Shown here: positions 1 to 7,176 of the stretch, piece after piece
Numbering within the stretch: the stretch's first letter is position 1
Layout: every line of letters begins with the position of its first letter
Origin: Gammaproteobacteria bacterium
GTDB lineage: Bacteria; Pseudomonadota; Gammaproteobacteria; Pseudomonadales; Azotimanducaceae
NCBI GenBank assembly: GCA_009840715.1
Contig: VXNE01000068.1
Location: 1 to 8,803, forward strand
Length of the DNA: 8,803 nucleotides
Direction: 5' to 3'
Made by a program: the position numbers and the translations under genes
Notes under the pieces: model-generated
Told to the model about the DNA's origin: nothing
Database searches by the model: none
What the model saw: the letters and a program-made list of their open reading frames with translations, nothing else

Positions 1-1
1 G

Positions 2-868
2 TTTTATCTGGTGTTGTTCAGCTTCGTACTGGCCGGGTGTGGTGGTTCCGGCGGCGGTGGCGAAGGCAGGGAAGAGGCCGAGGGCGGCGAGGGTGGCGGC
101 CACGATGGCGGGACCGGCGACGGAGGCGGTGGCGGCGAGTTTGTGAGCGATGGTATGAGCCTCGGCGCCTACGAGTCCGTGCCGCTCGCCGGTGACGAGA
201 GCTTCGCCGGCATCCTCGGCGACACGGAGGTGGCGGTGCACCTCGACGGGGCCCTGTTCGTCGGCCGGTTGCGCAACGAGGGGACGCAGGCGGTGTGCGA
301 CGTGCGCGCTTGGGTGACGCTGGACGGCCTCGCCGGAGAACCGGTCGAACGTGCGGGCCTGTCGCGGTTCGGCCGCTCCGAGATCGAGCTCCCGGCGCAC
401 GCGGAGTTCACGAACTGGACCGTTGCCGTGGAGACGAGCGGATGCTCGAGCGCACCGTCCGGCGACGGCGGTGAAGGCGGCGGGGGGAGCGAGGGAGGTG
501 GCGAGCACGGCTCCGGCGGCGAGGGATCCGGCGAAGGCTCGGAGGGCGGCGATGAGAGCGGTGACGAGTCGAGCCCCCCGATCCCGCTCACCGACGCCTA
601 CGCTAACACGATCGGAGACCAGGCGTTCCACTTCGCGTACGACGCGGCGGTGGGCGTGTTCCGGGGCACGGTCGAGAACGTCTCGAACGCCGTCATCTGC
701 GAGTCGCGCACGGAGATGCACCTGGGCGCCGGAACCGACGTGATCGAACTTGGTCCGACCATCCCGGTCGACCTGGCGGCCGGCGAGACGATGCGCGTCG
801 TGATGTCGGCTGGCGGGTACGCGGTCGAGACCTACTCGCTGCACCCCGAGCGTTCGCCGTGCCGGTGA
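2..868 (+). CDS. Two-domain Gly/Glu-linker lipoprotein (5' end outside window)
   Basis: Probable outer-membrane or periplasmic lipoprotein of unknown function. The frame is open to the left edge. A GTG at 11 exists but would leave only nine residues before the lipid cysteine and no basic n-region, so the true start is upstream. The hydrophobic run ends in the lipobox LAGC (Cys codon 38-40). Numbering from the GTG, residues 11-43 are a Gly/Glu/Asp linker. Residues 73-147 are beta domain 1, 148-189 a second acidic Gly-rich linker, and 205-284 beta domain 2. The domains align with each other: F-x-G-x-[LV]-x-N, then Cys five to seven residues later (C96, C230), an [IV]-rich strand, and a closing Cys (C145, C284). 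The second domain resembles FxLYD-like domains with the pattern GTVEN...C...HL...ELGPT...DLAAGET. I infer one intradomain disulfide per domain. The gene ends 10 bases before the convergent receptor gene. Lipoprotein nature is well supported; the role is unknown. Confidence 0.8.
   Translation, partial: FYLVLFSFVLAGCGGSGGGGEGREEAEGGEGGGHDGGTGDGGGGGEFVSDGMSLGAYESVPLAGDESFAGILGDTEVAVHLDGALFVGRLRNEGTQAVCDVRAWVTLDGLAGEPVERAGLSRFGRSEIELPAHAEFTNWTVAVETSGCSSAPSGDGGEGGGGSEGGGEHGSGGEGSGEGSEGGDESGDESSPPIPLTDAYANTIGDQAFHFAYDAAVGVFRGTVENVSNAVICESRTEMHLGAGTDVIELGPTIPVDLAAGETMRVVMSAGGYAVETYSLHPERSPCR
41..139 (+). repeat. Gly/Glu-rich low-complexity coding segment 1
   Basis: Codes for the linker directly after the lipidated cysteine. 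It is built from GGC/GGT/GGG/GGA glycine codons mixed with Glu, Asp and one His. Several synonymous Gly codons are used, so the repetitiveness is at the protein level rather than recent DNA duplication. It probably holds the first folded domain away from the membrane. Confidence 0.6.
452..577 (+). repeat. Gly/Glu/Ser-rich low-complexity coding segment 2
   Basis: Codes for about 42 residues made of imperfect short units such as GEGGGG, GEHGSGG, GEGSGEGSEGG and GDESGDESS. It separates two homologous beta domains of the lipoprotein. It is strongly acidic with one histidine. It looks like a flexible spacer; acidic Gly-rich stretches can also bind divalent cations, but nothing here proves that. 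Confidence 0.6.
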
Positions 869-878
869 GGCAGGGGCC

Positions 879-3815
879 CTACCACCGCCAACGAAACCTG
901 ACGTACAACTCGCGGCCCTTGATGTCGTGCACGAAGCCGTCGAAACCGGGCCGGAGGTTGTATCGCTGCGATCCGTCGCGCCCGCTGGGCAGGGGCGGCG
1001 GATCCTCGTCCGTCGCGTTGTTGGCCCCCACGGAGACGGTCGCCTCGCCGCCGAACGGACCGGGGAAACTGTACGCATAGCGGACGTCCACGGTGGTCCA
1101 GGCGTCGATCTCGGGCAACGACGCCACTTCGTCGTTCCGGTAGGCGTCGATGTGGCGTAGCGTCACGTTCGCGCCGTGGCGGCCGTGGACCCAGGAGAGT
1201 CCCAGGTTGAAACGCAGCTCCGGCGTCGGACCGAAGCCGTTGGTGTCGTTGCGGGTGCCGAGCTTGTCCTCGAATCCGCCACCGGCCGCGTCGACCGCGA
1301 ACTTCGTCAGCAGCGTCGCATCGGCGCTCAGGCGTAGCTGGCCGAACGGTGCGTCGATGTCGTAGTAGGCGTTCAGGTCCATGCCCTCCGTTCGCACCCG
1401 CGCGACGTTCTCGTAGTCGGTGGTCACCACGCTGAGCTGCCCGGAGGAATCGCGCTGCACCCTCACGTCGTTGGGGCGGCCGTCGTCGCGGCAGTCGTCG
1501 TCCAGGATGGCCTGGAAACTGCGCCGCTGGGCGATGACGTCGCGGTAGTGCATGGTCCAGTAATCGAGACTGACCCCACTGTCCATGCTGGGCTGCAGCA
1601 GCAGGCCGAAGTTCGCGAGCCGGGCCGACTGGGGCCGGAGCGTCCCGCCCCGCAGCACCGCGCTCATGGCGAAGTTGTCGCCCCGGTCGACGATCACCCC
1701 GGCGGCGTCGACGGTGCACTGCCCGCGGCCCTGCCCGTCGAAACGAAACGGGTCGCTGAGCGTCCGCACCGCCCTGTTGCCCGCGGTCTGGAACACGCTG
1801 GGCGCCTGGAAGGACGTGCCCCAGGATCCGCGCAGCGAGAGCCAGTCCGTGACGAACGCCTGCGCGGCGACCTTGGGGTCGGTGGTCCGGCCGGCGCGGT
1901 CGTAGTTCTCGTGGCGCACGGCGAGCTGTAGTTCGCCGATGTTGCCGAAGGTGGCCAGGTGCTCGGCGAACATGGCCCAGACCTCCTGTTCGGCCCGGGC
2001 GGGAAACTCGCGGATCGCACGGGGCCCGGCGCCGACCGCGTTCAAGGGGTCAGGCGTCAGCCCGTAGCGCAGCGCCCGGTGCTGCGCGCCGAAGGCGAGC
2101 GCCATGCCGTGCCCGCGCAAGGGCGGAAGGTCACCGGAGAACACCACCTCCGCCACGCGCTGCACCGTTTCGGCGCTCTCGATCCGCGTGCTCTTGAAGC
2201 GGGCCAGCGTCGCGGCGTCGTTGGCGGCACGCCTGCCGAGAAGGCCTGTGGGCAACGCGTCGTCCGCCGCGTTCTTTGGCGTCACGAGTTCCGGCGCGGT
2301 CAGGCGCGTGCCGAAGGGGTTCCACAGACCCTCCAGGAGCACGCGGGCGAACTCCGCAGCCACCCAGTGACGGTCCGCCGCGACGCCGAGCTTCGACTGC
2401 GCGCGCGTGAAGTGCGCGGTTCCCGTCCAGGTATCGGAGAGTCGCGCGGTGACGCCCAGCAGCGCCCGCAGGTTGTCGTACCGGCGCCGCTCGTGGCCCG
2501 CGTTGTCCGCGCTCGCCTCGGCGCCAAGGGGTCGACCGAAGTAGCCGAGATCGACGGCCTCGTGGAGGCCGGGCCGCCACTCTTCCGGCGGCACGTAGGT
2601 GAGGACGCCGTCGTCGTCGGGATCCGTCCAGAAGTTGAAGGGGTGGTGGGCCGGCACGAAGAACTCGTTGGTGCGCTCGACGTTGCCGTTGAACAGCAGC
2701 ATGTTGCCGACGCGGTCGGTCACCGCGTTGTCGGAGTAACCGAGTTCAGCGAACACGGAGAGCCGTTCGCTCGGGTCGAACTCCGCTTCCGCGAAGAACT
2801 GCGTGCGGCGCTCGGCGGCGATGCTGGTGCGCTGGTCCGAGAAGTCCATGCGGCACAGCGAACCGCTGGGGTAACCGCCCGCCGCCCTGCAGTCCGGGTC
2901 GGGGAAGCGCGGGGCGTCGAGGCCGTGCACCTGGAACGGGGAGAAGGTGCCGTCGTCGTTCGCCACGGCCCGGCGCAGGCTCCCGGGCGAGCCGCGCCCC
3001 GAGTCGAAGGAGCCGTCGACGATGTCGCCGTCGCCGTCCGGGTCGACGGCGCGGGAGACCAGCCAGTCGAAGTCGGTGCGGAAGTTCTCGTCTTGCCGGT
3101 AGTAGGCGCCGTAGACGTTGACATGGCCCTTGGGGATGGCGAACCCGGATGCGAAGCCCAGGTCGTACGCCCGGTTGCTGGACTCCCGGTAGCCCGCGGT
3201 GACCTCGAGGCCCTCGAAGCCGGTGCGCGTCACCACGTTGGCGACGCCGGCCACCGCCTGGGACCCGTACGTGGTCGAGGCGCCGTCGCGGAGGATCTCG
3301 ATCCGTTCGATCATCGCCAGCGGCAAGGTGTTGATGTCGAAGAAGCTGTGCCCCACGTCGTTGGACACCGGAGCTACGCCGGCGCGACGGCCGTTGACGA
3401 GCGTCAGGGTCGAGGACAGCCCGAGTCCCCGCAGGCTGAACTGAGAGGTCCCCTGGAGGTAGTTCTGTTCGGTGGCAAGGGTGGACCCGGTGTTGGCCGT
3501 GAGGTTCTTCAGGATGTCCACGGGCTGCGCGGCGCCGGTGGACTCGAAAAGCTCTGCTTCCAGGGTCTGGATCGGCGCCCGTCCGTCGTAGACGGTCCGC
3601 CGCTTGATGAGCGAGCCGATGACCACGATCTCTTCGATGAAGCCCTCGCCCGAATGCCCCTCGGCGGCCTCCGAAGCCGTGACCGTTGAGCAGACGGCAG
3701 CGAGCAATCCCGCCAGGCAATGTGCGTGGACGCGGCGAACCGCCGGCCGCGGGCACCCGGTCGAGGGCGACGGCAATCGAACTCCGGCGCGTCGGCCGCG
3801 ACCTGGTCTGCGCAT
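879..3815 (-). CDS. TonB-dependent receptor, siderophore/vitamin-receptor type
   Basis: Outer-membrane TonB-dependent receptor of 978 residues, expected to import a large or scarce ligand with energy from TonB-ExbB-ExbD. The signal peptide is unusually long: an Arg-rich n-region (1-28), a hydrophobic core near 30-46 (HCLAGLLAAVCSTVTA) and cleavage near 47-52. ATG 3815 is chosen because no closer ATG or GTG precedes the hydrophobic core, although no good Shine-Dalgarno is visible. EEIVVIGS (61-68) is the usual segment before the plug. The plug spans about 75-200 and includes QFSLRGLG, TLTLVNGRR and the run MIERIEILRDGASTTYGSQA. The 22-strand barrel follows and ends in YVRFRWRW with a C-terminal aromatic. 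Likely loop cysteines are C309/C321 and C700/C775. Two Asp-rich stretches (258-268 and 398-403) look like cation-binding loops. There is no STN domain, so transport without surface signalling is expected. It is divergent from the Oar-like gene. The family is certain; the substrate is unknown. Confidence 0.95.
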   Translation of the reverse strand: MRRPGRGRRAGVRLPSPSTGCPRPAVRRVHAHCLAGLLAAVCSTVTASEAAEGHSGEGFIEEIVVIGSLIKRRTVYDGRAPIQTLEAELFESTGAAQPVDILKNLTANTGSTLATEQNYLQGTSQFSLRGLGLSSTLTLVNGRRAGVAPVSNDVGHSFFDINTLPLAMIERIEILRDGASTTYGSQAVAGVANVVTRTGFEGLEVTAGYRESSNRAYDLGFASGFAIPKGHVNVYGAYYRQDENFRTDFDWLVSRAVDPDGDGDIVDGSFDSGRGSPGSLRRAVANDDGTFSPFQVHGLDAPRFPDPDCRAAGGYPSGSLCRMDFSDQRTSIAAERRTQFFAEAEFDPSERLSVFAELGYSDNAVTDRVGNMLLFNGNVERTNEFFVPAHHPFNFWTDPDDDGVLTYVPPEEWRPGLHEAVDLGYFGRPLGAEASADNAGHERRRYDNLRALLGVTARLSDTWTGTAHFTRAQSKLGVAADRHWVAAEFARVLLEGLWNPFGTRLTAPELVTPKNAADDALPTGLLGRRAANDAATLARFKSTRIESAETVQRVAEVVFSGDLPPLRGHGMALAFGAQHRALRYGLTPDPLNAVGAGPRAIREFPARAEQEVWAMFAEHLATFGNIGELQLAVRHENYDRAGRTTDPKVAAQAFVTDWLSLRGSWGTSFQAPSVFQTAGNRAVRTLSDPFRFDGQGRGQCTVDAAGVIVDRGDNFAMSAVLRGGTLRPQSARLANFGLLLQPSMDSGVSLDYWTMHYRDVIAQRRSFQAILDDDCRDDGRPNDVRVQRDSSGQLSVVTTDYENVARVRTEGMDLNAYYDIDAPFGQLRLSADATLLTKFAVDAAGGGFEDKLGTRNDTNGFGPTPELRFNLGLSWVHGRHGANVTLRHIDAYRNDEVASLPEIDAWTTVDVRYAYSFPGPFGGEATVSVGANNATDEDPPPLPSGRDGSQRYNLRPGFDGFVHDIKGRELYVRFRWRW

Positions 3816-3910
3816 CTTGCAAGCGTACTGTAATGCCCTGGGCGCCGTTGCATCGGCGACGGCTCTGCATGGATCATCACGCCTTGCCGCTCGGGAAGGG
3901 GAACCCTGAC
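3816..3910. promoter_or_regulatory. Shared divergent promoter region of the two receptor genes
   Basis: These 95 bases separate the starts of the two head-to-head receptors and must hold the promoter signals of both unless transcription starts inside a coding region. On the + strand, TGTAAT at 3829-3834 matches five of six bases of a sigma-70 -10 box, but no convincing -35 lies 16-18 bases upstream. On the - strand, TACAGT (3832-3827) is a weaker -10 and would give a nearly leaderless message for the receptor at 3815. A perfect 8-base palindrome, CTTGCAAG (3816-3823), touches the ATG of the - strand receptor. I see no clear Fur box. The region's role is inferred from gene layout; the individual boxes are weak. 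Confidence 0.45.
3894..3902 (+). promoter_or_regulatory. Ribosome binding site supporting the GTG start at 3911
   Basis: A purine tract, GGAAGGGGA, lies 8 bases before GTG 3911. Neither the ATG at 3869 nor the ATG at 3935 has a comparable tract at the right distance. This decides for the GTG start of the Oar-like receptor, which is also the choice that gives a normal signal peptide. Confidence 0.55.
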
Positions 3911-6900
3911 GTGAACGCGTCCACCATCCGACGGATGCGTGGCCTCCTCGGTGCGTGGGGCGTGTTCGCCGCTTCCGCCGCGATCGCGGACACCACCGCC
4001 GCCACGCTGCATGGCCATGTCCGCGCGCCCGCCGGCGCGCCGGTCGGGGAGGCGCGGATCGAGATCGTGCACCGCCCCTCGGGTACCACGCGGACGGCCG
4101 TCTCCTCCGCGAACGGCGCCTTCTACCAGTCTGGCCTGCGGGTCGGGGGACCCTACGAGATACGCATTGCCCGGAGCGGCTATCGCGACCGCAGCGTCGC
4201 GCTCGCCGCCCTCCGGCCCGGCACGCAGGCGCCCCTGGCGGTCACCCTGCTGCCGCTCGAGATCGAAGAAGTCGTCGTCACGGCGGCGCCCCCCGTCTCG
4301 CCGCGGGACCTGAACAATGGGGTTGGATCCGTCTACACGGCCGCCGACATCGCCGACCAGCCGTCGGTCACGCGCGACGTGATCCGCACGCTGCTGCGCG
4401 ACCCGCTGGCCCAGTCCGCCGGCGAGGGGAATCTCTCCGTCGGGGGCGTCAACCCGCGCTTCAACGGGCTCGCCATCGACGGCTCGCTGCAGCAGGACGA
4501 CTTCGGCCTCGGCTCGAGCACCTACGCGACCAGCCGCTCGCCCATCAACCTGGACGCCATCGAGTCCGCATCGCTGGTCGCGTCCGACTACTCGGTGAGC
4601 GCCTCCGGGTTCACCGGTGGCCTCGTCAACATCACCACCAGGTCGGGCACCAACGAGTGGGACGGGGCGGCGTTCTACTACTTCCACGACCACGACCAGG
4701 TCGGCGACACCTACGACGGTGACAGGACCTTCAGGCCGGCCGTCTTCGAGGAGAAGGAATACGGCGTCTCGTTCGGCGGCCCGCTCGTCACCGACCGGCT
4801 CTTCGTCTTCGTGTCCTACGACGAGTTCGAGGCCGTGACGCCGGTCGACTTCGCCGCGTTCGATGCGAGCCGCGGCATCCGGCCCGGCTTCTTTGAGGCC
4901 CTGCGCGGCGTCGTGCGCGACGTCTACGGCTATGACCCTGGAGGACGACCCGCGTCCGCGGCGACCCCGGAGACATCCGAACGCACGCTCGTCAAGCTCG
5001 ACTGGAACGCGGGCGACGCGCACCGGGCGTCGTGGACCTATCAGCGCAGCCAGGAGACCGGGACGTCCGTCGCCGCGGATCGGCTGGCCTCGGCGTGGAT
5101 CGGTGTGCCCGTGGACCTCACTGCCTACACCGTCCAGCTCTTCTCCGACTGGAACGATCGCGCGTCGACCACGCTGCGGGCGAATCTCAAGACGTTCGAG
5201 CGCGGCCAGAACTGCAGGGCTCAGGGCGTCGGGGCATTGGAGTTCGACAACCTCGACGCGGCCAGCCTCGTCGGCACGCCCCTCGAAGGCCTGCTGACGG
5301 GCGCGGTTGACCTGATTGCCGGCTGCGACCGGTTCCGGCACGCCAACGCCTACGACGACAGGCGCCTGCAGCTCTTCGGGGCGCTCGACTACCTCATCGG
5401 CGACCACGTCGTGCGGATCGGCGGGGAGTACGAGTCCTTCGACCTCTTCAACCTCTTCCTGCCGAGTTCGAACGGGCGGTTCGTGTTCCGCGACTTCGCC
5501 GCCATCACGAGTCGCACGGCGCGGGTCGACTACGTCAACGTGCCGTCGAACGACGTCGACGACGGCGCCGCGGCGTGGGACTACGGCAAGACTGCTCTCT
5601 TCGTGCAGGACACCTGGCAGGTCCGGCCCGACCTGCAGATTACCGCGGGACTCCGCTACGAGCGCTTCAGCCAGGACGATCCGCCGGCGTTCAACCAGCC
5701 TGTCGCCGACACCTACGGCATCCGCACCGACCGGGGCCTCGACGGCCTCGATCTCGTGATGCCGCGCCTGAGCTTCCGCTGGACCGGCCTGCCCCGCACC
5801 GTCGTGACCGGCGGTGTGGGACGGTTCTCGGGCGGCGACCCGAAGGTTTGGACGTCCAACGTGTTCCAGGCGCCGACGGTGTTCGCACGCGTCACGGCGA
5901 ACGAGGTTTCCCCGACCACGGTCCCGCCCGAGTTGCGCACCGCGGTTGCCGCGGGCAACCCGGTGGCGATCGACGCGATCGGGCGGGGTTTCCGGGCGCC
6001 GTCGGACTGGAAGGCGTCGTTGCGCGTCGAGCGCGAACTCGACCTCGTCCTCGGCGCCCTGGACCTCGGTACCGGTTACTCGCTGACGGCGCAGGCCCTC
6101 GTCACCTGGACCGGCGACGGCTTCCTCTGGACCAACCTCGCGCAGACGCACCTGGCGGCGGCCCAGCCCACGGGCGTCGCGCCCGACGGCCGCGCGATCT
6201 ATGCGGACCTCGACGCTCTGCGGATCCTCAATCTCGTGGCGCTCGGCAACCACGACGAGGGCACGGCCACGATCCTGACGGCCGCCCTCGGCAAGCGCTA
6301 CGACTCGGGCTTCGACTTCCAGGTGAGCTATGCGTGGCAGGACGTCGAGGCGGTCACCGAGGGGCTGTCGTCACGCGGCATCTCGAACTGGCGGGGCATC
6401 GCCGACGCCGACCGCAACCGTCCGTCGGCCCGCACCTCTCCGTACGAGACCACCCACTCGGTCAAGCTGAACCTGGGTTACGAGCGCGCGTTCGGCCGTG
6501 GATTCCGAGTGCGCGCCGACCTCTTCGCCAGGGGATGGACCGGCGACCGCTTCACCTACACGTTCGACGTCGACCGCGGCAACGCGCTGTTCGGCCGCGC
6601 CGGCGCCGGGGAAAGCCCGTACGACAACAACCCGCTGTACGTGCCCGCGGGCCGCGAGGACCCGCGCGTCGTGTACGGCCCGGGTTTCGACCAGGACGCC
6701 TTCTTCGGGTATCTCGACCGCCACGACATCGACTCCGGCATCCACGCGCCGTATTCCGCGGACGCGGGTTGGAACCACGTGTGGGACCTCCGCGTGCGCC
6801 TTGAGTTGCCGGGCATCCCGGCCCTGCGCCGGTGGGTCGGGGAGAACCGCGCCAGCCTCGTGCTCGACATCGAGAACGTCCTCAACCTGCTCAACGACGA

Positions 6901-7156
6901 GTGGGGCGCGTACGATGCCGGGCCGCTGTTCGGGCAGGCGGCGATCGTCCGCGCGGACCTCGTCTCGGCGGCGGACCTGGCGTCGCTCGGGGTCGAAGGT
7001 GCGGCGGCGCTCACGGGCGACGCGTCCCGGACGCACTGCCGGGGTCAGGGCGACTGCGTGTACCGGTTCAACAGCTTCCGGGACGTCTCCGCGGCGTTCC
7101 CGACCGCGGCACGGTCCGTGTACCGTATCCGGCTCGGCTTCCGGATCGACCTGTAG
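3911..7156 (+). CDS. Oar-like TonB-dependent receptor with carboxypeptidase-regulatory-like domain
   Basis: Outer-membrane TonB-dependent receptor of 1081 residues in the Oar-like group. From GTG 3911, residues 1-26 form a signal peptide (basic RRMR, core GLLGAWGVFAASAAIA, cleavage before DTT). Residues 33-95 are a CarboxypepD_reg-like Ig fold (HGHVRAPAGAPVGEARIEIV...GAFYQSGLRVGGPYEIRI). EIEEVVVTA (117-125) precedes the plug (about 126-245), with VGGVNPRFNGLAIDG and GGLVNITTRSGTNEW marking its end. The rest is a large barrel with typical Oar-like stretches such as DDRRLQLFGALDYLIGDH. Cysteine pairs C435/C472 and C1043/C1049 lie in probable surface loops. The protein ends RIRLGFRIDL, lacking the common terminal Phe. 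Oar of Myxococcus has been linked to protein secretion, while related receptors import ligands, so direction is undecided. The barrel gene 20 bases downstream is probably co-transcribed. The open frame extends upstream to an ATG at 3686, but that part overlaps the divergent receptor and lacks protein-like content. Confidence 0.93.
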   Translation: MNASTIRRMRGLLGAWGVFAASAAIADTTAATLHGHVRAPAGAPVGEARIEIVHRPSGTTRTAVSSANGAFYQSGLRVGGPYEIRIARSGYRDRSVALAALRPGTQAPLAVTLLPLEIEEVVVTAAPPVSPRDLNNGVGSVYTAADIADQPSVTRDVIRTLLRDPLAQSAGEGNLSVGGVNPRFNGLAIDGSLQQDDFGLGSSTYATSRSPINLDAIESASLVASDYSVSASGFTGGLVNITTRSGTNEWDGAAFYYFHDHDQVGDTYDGDRTFRPAVFEEKEYGVSFGGPLVTDRLFVFVSYDEFEAVTPVDFAAFDASRGIRPGFFEALRGVVRDVYGYDPGGRPASAATPETSERTLVKLDWNAGDAHRASWTYQRSQETGTSVAADRLASAWIGVPVDLTAYTVQLFSDWNDRASTTLRANLKTFERGQNCRAQGVGALEFDNLDAASLVGTPLEGLLTGAVDLIAGCDRFRHANAYDDRRLQLFGALDYLIGDHVVRIGGEYESFDLFNLFLPSSNGRFVFRDFAAITSRTARVDYVNVPSNDVDDGAAAWDYGKTALFVQDTWQVRPDLQITAGLRYERFSQDDPPAFNQPVADTYGIRTDRGLDGLDLVMPRLSFRWTGLPRTVVTGGVGRFSGGDPKVWTSNVFQAPTVFARVTANEVSPTTVPPELRTAVAAGNPVAIDAIGRGFRAPSDWKASLRVERELDLVLGALDLGTGYSLTAQALVTWTGDGFLWTNLAQTHLAAAQPTGVAPDGRAIYADLDALRILNLVALGNHDEGTATILTAALGKRYDSGFDFQVSYAWQDVEAVTEGLSSRGISNWRGIADADRNRPSARTSPYETTHSVKLNLGYERAFGRGFRVRADLFARGWTGDRFTYTFDVDRGNALFGRAGAGESPYDNNPLYVPAGREDPRVVYGPGFDQDAFFGYLDRHDIDSGIHAPYSADAGWNHVWDLRVRLELPGIPALRRWVGENRASLVLDIENVLNLLNDEWGAYDAGPLFGQAAIVRADLVSAADLASLGVEGAAALTGDASRTHCRGQGDCVYRFNSFRDVSAAFPTAARSVYRIRLGFRIDL

Positions 7157-7164
7157 CGCGCAAT

Positions 7165-7171
7165 GGGGAGG
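7165..7171 (+). promoter_or_regulatory. Strong ribosome binding site for the barrel gene at 7177
   Basis: GGGGAGG lies 5 bases before ATG 7177, inside the 20-base gap after the Oar-like stop codon. It fixes the start of the small barrel protein and fits translation from a shared message. Confidence 0.75.
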
Positions 7172-7176
7172 CAAGT

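Noticed and set aside
872..880. AGGGGCCCT between the convergent genes as a terminator
   Set aside because: The stem is four bases with a one-base centre and no T-tract, so it cannot form a real hairpin terminator.
832..1719. A 295-codon - strand frame overlapping the end of the classical receptor
   Set aside because: It is a shifted frame of the receptor gene with an Arg-rich translation. The receptor frame itself is intact to its aromatic C-terminus, so there is no frameshift to explain.
1959..3689. A 576-codon open frame on the + strand opposite the classical receptor
   Set aside because: It has the same biased antisense composition and no recognisable motifs, while the opposite strand encodes a clear plug and barrel.
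3686..3910. Extension of the Oar-like protein to an ATG at 3686, including a CxxC-like stretch (CASCKR)
   Set aside because: It would overlap the divergent receptor's signal peptide and place 75 Arg-rich residues before a normal signal peptide. GTG 3911 has a ribosome binding site and gives a proper leader.
3509..6253. A 914-codon open frame on the - strand lying across the Oar-like gene
   Set aside because: Its translation is a low-complexity Arg/Val/Gly/Asp mix with no domain. It is the antisense shadow of a well-recognised receptor, a usual artefact in GC-rich DNA where stop codons are rare.
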